A DNA stretch of 64,000 nt, taken from Streptomyces rimosus (GTDB lineage: Bacteria > Actinomycetota > Actinomycetes > Streptomycetales > Streptomycetaceae). Below are positions 59,355-64,000 of this stretch, piece by piece. The translations under genes were made by a program, and so were the position numbers. Location of the stretch: positions 6,826,001 through 6,890,000 of the forward strand of contig NZ_CP023688.1 in NCBI RefSeq assembly GCF_008704655.1. The letters run 5' to 3'. The notes beneath the pieces were generated by a model. That model was given only the letters and a program-made list of their open reading frames with translations, made no database searches and was not told where the DNA came from. Positions within the stretch are counted from its first letter, which is position 1; every line of letters starts with the position of its first letter.

Positions 59355-59370
59355 CCCTCGCCAGGGATCC
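59351..59370 (+). promoter_or_regulatory. hairpin overlapping the riboswitch 3' end (expression platform candidate)
   Basis: GGATCCCT-cgcc-AGGGATCC is a perfect 8-bp stem. Its 5' arm contains the last bases of the aptamer, so it may compete with the folded SAM-bound state. A second small palindrome GGAGATCTCC follows at 59382-59391. Confidence 0.55.
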
Positions 59371-59395
59371 TGGTCGTCGAGGGAGATCTCCTGTG

Positions 59396-59413
59396 ATGCA
59401 GCGAATGCGTTAG
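59396..59413 (+). CDS. five-codon leader ORF (MQRMR)
   Basis: ATG-CAG-CGA-ATG-CGT-TAG, preceded by GGGAG ten nt upstream and by an in-frame GTG, encodes MQRMR. The stop codon's G is the first base of the terminator stem. Two of five codons are Met. It may couple translation to the riboswitch; that is inference. Confidence 0.4.
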   Translation: MQRMR

Positions 59414-59432
59414 GGCCGCACGGCCCCGTTTT
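59413..59432 (+). terminator. riboswitch-associated intrinsic terminator
   Basis: GGGCCG-ca-CGGCCC (effective loop gcac) is followed by CGTTTT. It lies between the SAM-IV aptamer and the coding sequence and could cut transcription when SAM is bound. Confidence 0.7.
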
Positions 59433-59525
59433 CCGCACCCTTTTCCTCTTTCACCGCTGCCGGCCGGCCCCGCTCCTGCGTGTGTGCCCCGCAGCGAAGT
59501 CGCCCTGCCTTCACGGGAGTTCGCC

Positions 59526-60905
59526 ATGCCTGTTTCCGCTGTCGCCACCGATTCCGCCGTCTGCGCCCCGCTGCCCGTGCTGGGTCGCGACGTCCTGGTC
59601 CCGCTCGTCACCGGCGGCGAGGTCGGGTACGCGGCGCTGGACATCGCCGCCAGCGCCCCGGCGCTCCAGCGCGTCTGGGACGACGTGGCCGCGTACGCCC
59701 CGTACTACGGCAGCGTCCACCGCGGCGCGGGCTACCTCTCGCAGCTGTCCACCGACCTGTTCGAGAACAGCCGGGCGGAGGTTGCCCGCTTCCTCGGGGT
59801 CCGGGAAGGAGACCAGGTGGTCTTCACCCGCTCCACCACCGACTCGCTCAATCTGCTGGCCGCGGTGCTGCCCGCGGACACCCGGGTCTTCGTCTTCGAG
59901 ACCGAGCACCACGCCTCGCTGCTGCCCTGGGAGCAGCGCGCGGACGCCGAGGTGACCTACCTGGACGCGCCGCGCACGCCGGAGCAGGCGGTGGACACCC
60001 TGGAGCGGGCGCTGGCGGAGCGCGAGCCCTACCGGCACGCCCTGGTCTGCGTGACGGGTGCGTCCAACGTGACGGGTGAGCTGTGGCCCGTACGGGAGCT
60101 GGCCGCGGCGGCGCACGCGCACGGCGCGCGGATCGTGCTGGACGCCGCCCAGCTCGCCCCGCACCACCCGGTCGACATCGCGCAACTGGACGTGGATTGG
60201 GTGGCCTTCTCCGGCCACAAGCTGTACGCGCCCTTCGGCGCCGGTGTGCTGGCCGGGCGCGCGGACTGGCTCCAGCAGGCGGAGCCGTACCTCGCGGGCG
60301 GCGGCGCCAGCCGTACGGTCGCGCGCCGCGCCGACGGCGGTGTCGACGTCGAGTGGCACACCACCGCCGCCCGCCACGAGGCCGGCTCGCCGAACGTCAT
60401 CGGTGCCTACGCCATCGCCGCCGCCTGCAAGGCCCTCACCGAGGCGGGCTTCGAGAACCTGGTGGCCAGGGAACAGCATCTGGTCGAGCGGGTACGGGCG
60501 GGCCTCGCCGAGGTGCCCGAGGTGCGCGTGCTGTCGCTGTTCGGGGACGACGCGCCGCGGGTGGGCGTGCTGTCCTTCGTGGTCCGCGGCTGGAACAGCT
60601 CGCACTTCGCGGCGGCCCTCTCGGCGGAGTACGGGATCGGCGTCCGCGACGGGCTGTTCTGCGCGCACCCGCTCGTACGGACCCTGCTGGGCGCCGAGTC
60701 GCAGGCGCCCGGCGAGTGCGGTGCGCCGGAGGGCGCGCCGGGGGAGAAGAGCCTGAACGCCATCCGGGTGAGCTTCGGCGCCGGTACGCCCGACGAGCAC
60801 GTGGACCGCTTCGTACGGGCCGTCAAGGAGCTGGTCGCGGACGGCGCGCGGTGGAGCTACCGCACCGAGGACGGGCGCTGCGTGCCGGACACGGCGGCCG
60901 CCTAA
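59526..60905 (+). CDS. cysteine-desulfurase-like PLP enzyme (aminotransferase class V), SAM-IV controlled
   Basis: This 459-residue PLP enzyme has the class V fold. VFTRSTTDSLNLLAAVLP is the N-terminal phosphate site, followed by HHASLLPW and VLDAAQLAPHHPVD. The PLP lysine is in FSGHKLYAPFGAG (Lys232). RVSFGAGTP is the C-terminal part. The sequence VRDGLFCAHPLVR fits the SufS/CsdA active-site loop R-x-G-x-x-C-A-x-P, so Cys379 is a candidate catalytic cysteine. I infer a cysteine desulfurase or close relative, in line with control by a SAM riboswitch (sulfur metabolism). The ATG at 59526 follows GGGAG. It is the only gene after the riboswitch. Confidence 0.85.
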   Translation: MPVSAVATDSAVCAPLPVLGRDVLVPLVTGGEVGYAALDIAASAPALQRVWDDVAAYAPYYGSVHRGAGYLSQLSTDLFENSRAEVARFLGVREGDQVVFTRSTTDSLNLLAAVLPADTRVFVFETEHHASLLPWEQRADAEVTYLDAPRTPEQAVDTLERALAEREPYRHALVCVTGASNVTGELWPVRELAAAAHAHGARIVLDAAQLAPHHPVDIAQLDVDWVAFSGHKLYAPFGAGVLAGRADWLQQAEPYLAGGGASRTVARRADGGVDVEWHTTAARHEAGSPNVIGAYAIAAACKALTEAGFENLVAREQHLVERVRAGLAEVPEVRVLSLFGDDAPRVGVLSFVVRGWNSSHFAAALSAEYGIGVRDGLFCAHPLVRTLLGAESQAPGECGAPEGAPGEKSLNAIRVSFGAGTPDEHVDRFVRAVKELVADGARWSYRTEDGRCVPDTAAA

Positions 60906-61052
60906 GGACCACCTCGTCGCGGCGCTCCGCTGTCCGGGCGCCGCGGCGCGGGGGAAACGGCGCGGGCGTGCACAGACGCCCGGGCCGCAGCCGCGGCGGC
61001 CACAGGAGCCGGCCGCCGCGGCTGTCGTATCAGCGGGCGGCGACCGCCCGGA

Positions 61053-61334
61053 TCAGGCGTCCAGGCCGATGGCGAAGGCCGCTTCCAGGTCGTGCTGGGA
61101 GTACGTACGGAAGGCGATGTGCGTCTCGGTGGAGGCGACGCCCGGGATCTTGCTGATCCGGCCGGGGATGACGTCCGCCAGCTCGTCGTGCTGGGCGACC
61201 CGCACCATCGCGATCAGGTCGTGCGCACCGGTGACCGAGTAGACCTCGCTGACGCCCTCCAGCGCGGCGATCTTCTCCGCGATCTCCGGGATGCGGTCCA
61301 CGCTGGTCCTGATGAGCACGATCGAAGTGATCAC
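61053..61334 (-). CDS. Lrp/AsnC ligand-binding-domain protein without HTH
   Basis: This 93-residue protein is a lone RAM (Lrp/AsnC effector) domain: ITSIVLIRTSVDRIPEIAEKIAALEGVSEVYSVTGAHDLIAMV and then VIPGRISKIPGVASTETHIAF, quoted as GVSEVYSVTGAHD and IPGVASTETHIAF. The first 50 residues of a normal Lrp protein, including the HTH, are missing. Such stand-alone domains may sense amino acids and modulate partners by hetero-oligomerisation. The GTG start overlaps the stop of the rhomboid gene by 4 nt (GTGA). Confidence 0.9.
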   Translation of the reverse strand: MITSIVLIRTSVDRIPEIAEKIAALEGVSEVYSVTGAHDLIAMVRVAQHDELADVIPGRISKIPGVASTETHIAFRTYSQHDLEAAFAIGLDA

Positions 61335-62116
61335 GGCTGGCTCTCTCCCTCGGTCGCCTGCTGCTTCGCCGTTCCGGCGGACCCCACACTACCCGTGGCC
61401 GCGGCGGCGTCCCGCGTCGGACAGGGGGCGGGCCGGTAGCGCACCCAGGCGTAGAGGAAGCCCAGGGCGAAGCCCACGACATGGGCCAGGTAGGCGACGC
61501 CCGGGGTGCTGGGGTCGCGCTGCGCGGCGAGCCACTGGAGGACGAACCAGAAGAGCAGCACGATCCAGGCGGGGAAGCGCAGCGGCAGGAACAACAGGAA
61601 CGGGTAGAGACTGGTGACCCGGGCTCTGGGGAACAGGTAGAGGAAGGCTCCCAGCACTCCGGAGATCGCCCCCGAGGCGCCGACCAGGGTCTGGCCGGAG
61701 GCGGCGTGCGCGGCCGCGTAGCCCATCAGGGCCAGGTAGCCGGTCACGACGTAGAAGACGGTGAACGGCAGCCGGCCCATCCGGGATTCGGTCATGCCGC
61801 CGAAGACGTACAGGAAGAGCACGTTGCCCAGCAGGTGCAGCCAGCTGCCGTGCACGAACAGGGCGGTCAGCGGGGTGAGCAGCGCGCGCGGGGAGCCGCT
61901 CCACAGGTCGCGCGGGATGACGCCCCACCGTTCGAAGTACGCGGTCTGGGCCTGGACGACGGCGTCGCCGGTCCCGTATATGCCGTTGAGGCCGGAGGCG
62001 GGGCCGATGACGAAGAGGACGCAGCACACGGCGATCAGGACGTTCGTCATGCGGGAGAACACGGTCAGCACCGAGCGGACGCGGGGCGTCCGGGGGATCA
62101 GGGGCGGGGCCGTCAT
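61331..62116 (-). CDS. rhomboid-family intramembrane serine protease
   Basis: This 261-residue protein has six or seven transmembrane helices. The WR motif loop and HGSWLHLLGNVLFLYVFGG (helix 2, with conserved HxxxN) are present. The catalytic Ser lies in LVGASGAISGVLGAFL (helix 4) and the catalytic His in AYLAHVVGFALGFLY (helix 6). Rhomboids cleave transmembrane substrates in the membrane. The ATG at 62116 is used; another in-frame ATG is at 62134 (MSHDHF). Translation is coupled to the Lrp-type gene downstream. Confidence 0.93.
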   Translation of the reverse strand: MTAPPLIPRTPRVRSVLTVFSRMTNVLIAVCCVLFVIGPASGLNGIYGTGDAVVQAQTAYFERWGVIPRDLWSGSPRALLTPLTALFVHGSWLHLLGNVLFLYVFGGMTESRMGRLPFTVFYVVTGYLALMGYAAAHAASGQTLVGASGAISGVLGAFLYLFPRARVTSLYPFLLFLPLRFPAWIVLLFWFVLQWLAAQRDPSTPGVAYLAHVVGFALGFLYAWVRYRPAPCPTRDAAAATGSVGSAGTAKQQATEGESQP

Positions 62117-62324
62117 GAAGTGATCATGGCTCAATGGGGGGCATTCGGGACAGAGCGCCTCGCCGCGTCCCGCCTCTCGGCCGGGGCCCGCACCGTACCG
62201 GCATCAGGCCGTAGGGTACGGGCAGTACCCCGCGTACTTCCGCAGTCCGACGGCGCACCGCGGGAAGCCCCCGAACGACAGCACGAGCCCCGCTCGCCCG
62301 AGCGTGACGAAAGAGGACGACACC

Positions 62325-62564
62325 ATGGCTGTTCCCCTGCCGACGGACGGGACCCGGTGGCGCTGCACGCTGTGCGGCAACCTGACGCGCTTCGATGTGA
62401 CCCGCCGGTCCGAGGCCGTGGAGTACCTCCATTTCGACCTGGCCGGGGAGGCGAAGGTGGAGGAGCGCGAGGTGCGCAGTGAGAGCATCGAGTCCGTGCG
62501 CTGCCGCTGGTGCAACGCGGTCGACCAGATCGAGCTGGTGGACCGGCCGGGCGCGAGCGCCTGA
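62325..62564 (+). CDS. small zinc-ribbon protein (79 aa)
   Basis: This 79-residue protein has two CxxC knuckles, CTLCGNLTRFDV and CRWCNAVDQIEL, separated by 39 residues. They can coordinate one zinc ion. The region between them is acidic and includes KVEEREVRSESIE. I do not recognise a named family. The ATG at 62325 follows AGAGGA; an upstream ATG at 62304 is in frame (MTKEDDT). It is followed 32 nt later by the NYN gene on the same strand, likely co-transcribed. Confidence 0.8.
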   Translation: MAVPLPTDGTRWRCTLCGNLTRFDVTRRSEAVEYLHFDLAGEAKVEEREVRSESIESVRCRWCNAVDQIELVDRPGASA

Positions 62565-62595
62565 GTCGAGCGCCTGAGATCGGAGCGATGCAGCA

Positions 62596-63972
62596 GTGGT
62601 GGAGCGTCCAGATGGGCCTGCGGGGGCGGAGCGCGATGCCGAGGCCGGTGCGGCCGCGGCGGACGAGGTGCTCGACCGTCCGTTGCCCGAGGGCGTGCGG
62701 CGCCGCGTCGTGGCGCTCACCGCGGAGGCGTTCGGCGGCCTGACGGTCACCGAACTCCCGCCGCCGCTGCGGCAGTACGCCCGGTTCACCCCCAGCCGCC
62801 GCGCCAAGTTCGCGGGCAACGCGATGGCGGCGGCGCTGGAGAACGACGCGGTCTTCCGGCAGCGGATCGCGAGCCGGCTGCGCGAGGCCCAGCCGGAGCT
62901 GGCCGAGGCGCTGGACAGCGGCACCCCGCCCGCCGCCGCCGACCCGCTCGATGTCGCGGCGGCGGCCTATGTGCTGCGCCCCGAGGGCTGGGTCAAGCTC
63001 GTCGCGGCGGCCGGCGAGGAGGCGCAGCGCGCCCGCGCCGAGCGGGCCGGCGAGGAGGCGGAGCGCGAGCTGGCGGCGCTGCGCGAGGAACTGGCACGGG
63101 TACGCGCGGAGGCGCGGAGCGAGGCCGAGCGCGTCCGCGGCGACCTGGACGCGCTGCGCAAGGAGAACGAGTCGTTGCAGCGCAAGCTGCGCAGCGCGCT
63201 CAGCGACGTCAAGCGCGGTGAGGCGGCGGTGCGCAAGGCCGTGGCCGAGACGGAGTCCGTACGGGCCGCCGCCGCGCAGGAGAAGAACGCGGCCGACAGT
63301 GAGGCCCGCCGCCTCAAGGCCCGGATCGCGGAGGCCGAGGGCTCGCTGGAGGCCAGCCGCCGCGCCACGCGGGAGGGTCGCAGCGTCGAGGACATGCGAC
63401 TGCGGCTGCTGCTGGACACCGTGCTGGACGCGGCCCAGGGGCTGCGCCGCGAACTGGCGCTGCCGCCCGCCGACACACACCCGGCCGACACCGTCGATGC
63501 CGTGGCGCCGGGGAAGATGACGCCGAAGGACATCGCCACGCGCGCGCTGTCGGAGACCGACCCGGCGCTGTTGGACCAACTGCTGGCGCTGCCGCAGGCC
63601 CACCTGGTGGTGGACGGCTACAACGTCACCAAGACCGGCTACCCCACGATGCCGTTGGACAAGCAGCGGCTGCGGCTGCTGGGTGGCCTGGCGGTGCTGG
63701 CGGCGCAGACGGGCGCGGAGATGACGTGTGTCTTCGACGGTGCCGAACTGGCCGCGCCGGTGCTGCTCGCGCCGCCGCGCGGGGTAAGGGTCCTGTTCAG
63801 CAAGCCGGGTGTGACGGCCGATGAGCTGATCCGCCAGCTCGTACGGGCCGAGCCGCCGGGCCGCCCGGTCGTGGTGGTTTCCACGGACCGCGAGGTGGCC
63901 GACGGTGTCGCCAAGGCGGGGGCGCGACCGGTGGCTTCCACCCTGCTGCTCAAGCGGCTCGCCCGTATCTGA
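62596..63972 (+). CDS. coiled-coil protein with C-terminal NYN (YacP-like) nuclease domain
   Basis: This 458-residue protein has an N-terminal domain (30-120, PPLRQYARFTPSRRAKFAG) and a long heptad-rich coiled coil (about 130-260, EEAERELAALREELARVRAEARSEAER, quoted as ELARVRAEARSEAER). The C-terminal NYN domain has AHLVVDGYNVTKTGYP, TCVFDGAEL and VVVSTDREVADGV, with the acidic positions of PIN-like nucleases. It is a predicted RNA-binding or RNA-cleaving protein. The GTG at 62596 is chosen with GGAG about ten nt upstream. No gene begins after it; the window ends 28 nt later. Confidence 0.88.
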   Translation: MVERPDGPAGAERDAEAGAAAADEVLDRPLPEGVRRRVVALTAEAFGGLTVTELPPPLRQYARFTPSRRAKFAGNAMAAALENDAVFRQRIASRLREAQPELAEALDSGTPPAAADPLDVAAAAYVLRPEGWVKLVAAAGEEAQRARAERAGEEAERELAALREELARVRAEARSEAERVRGDLDALRKENESLQRKLRSALSDVKRGEAAVRKAVAETESVRAAAAQEKNAADSEARRLKARIAEAEGSLEASRRATREGRSVEDMRLRLLLDTVLDAAQGLRRELALPPADTHPADTVDAVAPGKMTPKDIATRALSETDPALLDQLLALPQAHLVVDGYNVTKTGYPTMPLDKQRLRLLGGLAVLAAQTGAEMTCVFDGAELAAPVLLAPPRGVRVLFSKPGVTADELIRQLVRAEPPGRPVVVVSTDREVADGVAKAGARPVASTLLLKRLARI

Positions 63973-64000
63973 ACCACCGGTGGACTGCGGGTCGTACGGT

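Noticed and set aside
1..64000. tRNA or rRNA genes
   Set aside because: No cloverleaf-like stretch ending in CCA or rRNA conserved segment was recognised while reading; a tRNA search program would settle this.

Overview
The window is high-GC actinobacterial DNA and almost certainly comes from a Streptomyces chromosome. Frequent GTG starts, third-position G/C codons, TAnnnT leaderless promoters, a SAM-IV riboswitch and the gene content all point there: lpdA/sucB/aceE, pepA, pspA, and the ctaCDF - ctaE-qcrCAB supercomplex genes. Most of it is core chromosome. I saw no prophage, no tRNA or rRNA, and no CRISPR.

Layout. 1-3.4 kb: an epimerase fragment, a GNAT acetyltransferase, a DUF4240 protein, an SDR oxidoreductase and a WYL regulator. 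3.6-12.7 kb (minus strand): central carbon metabolism, namely aceE (E1p), a GntR regulator, sucB-type E2 with two lipoyl domains, lpdA (E3) and the M17 peptidase pepA. The aceE upstream region carries a perfect 17-nt palindrome over a predicted promoter and six copies of a 35-nt tandem repeat. 13.0-20.8 kb (plus strand): a five-gene exopolysaccharide locus. It encodes a secreted CE18-type deacetylase, a PelF-like GT4 glycosyltransferase, a 12-TM protein, a spherulin-4 (GH135) hydrolase and a GH114 hydrolase lipoprotein. This is the enzyme set of the fungal galactosaminogalactan (GAG) cluster (Agd3, Gt4c/Gtb3, Sph3, Ega3) and overlaps with bacterial Pel. It is the most interesting system here.

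20.8-28.7 kb: late cobalamin assembly genes (cobS, cobT, and cobU fused to a degenerate metallo-beta-lactamase domain), interleaved with an MprF-like lysyltransferase and a coupled rhomboid-like protein. A 271-bp MITE-like element lies just upstream of cobU. 29-35.5 kb: HtrA-type protease lipoprotein, ABC exporter, methyltransferase with a likely CTG start, DUF3043 protein, and PspA with PspAA. 35.7-41.1 kb: a two-component system followed by an RND transporter. 41.2-41.7 kb: a RelE-type toxin-antitoxin pair. 41.9-43.7 kb: nadA and erpA, divergent.

43.8-46.8 kb: two hypothetical genes and a PfkB kinase. 46.9-48.3 kb: a cysteine desulfurase-TusA fusion. 48.5-57.9 kb: the aa3 oxidase (ctaC, ctaD, ctaF, ctaE) and bcc complex (qcrC, qcrA, qcrB) for terminal respiration, interrupted by an L,D-transpeptidase and an atypical receiver-domain gene. 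58.1-64 kb: trpD, a SAM-IV riboswitch controlling a cysteine-desulfurase-like enzyme, an Lrp/AsnC-domain protein coupled to a rhomboid protease, a zinc-ribbon protein and a coiled-coil NYN-domain protein.

All assignments come from reading the sequence and recognising families. No database search was run.
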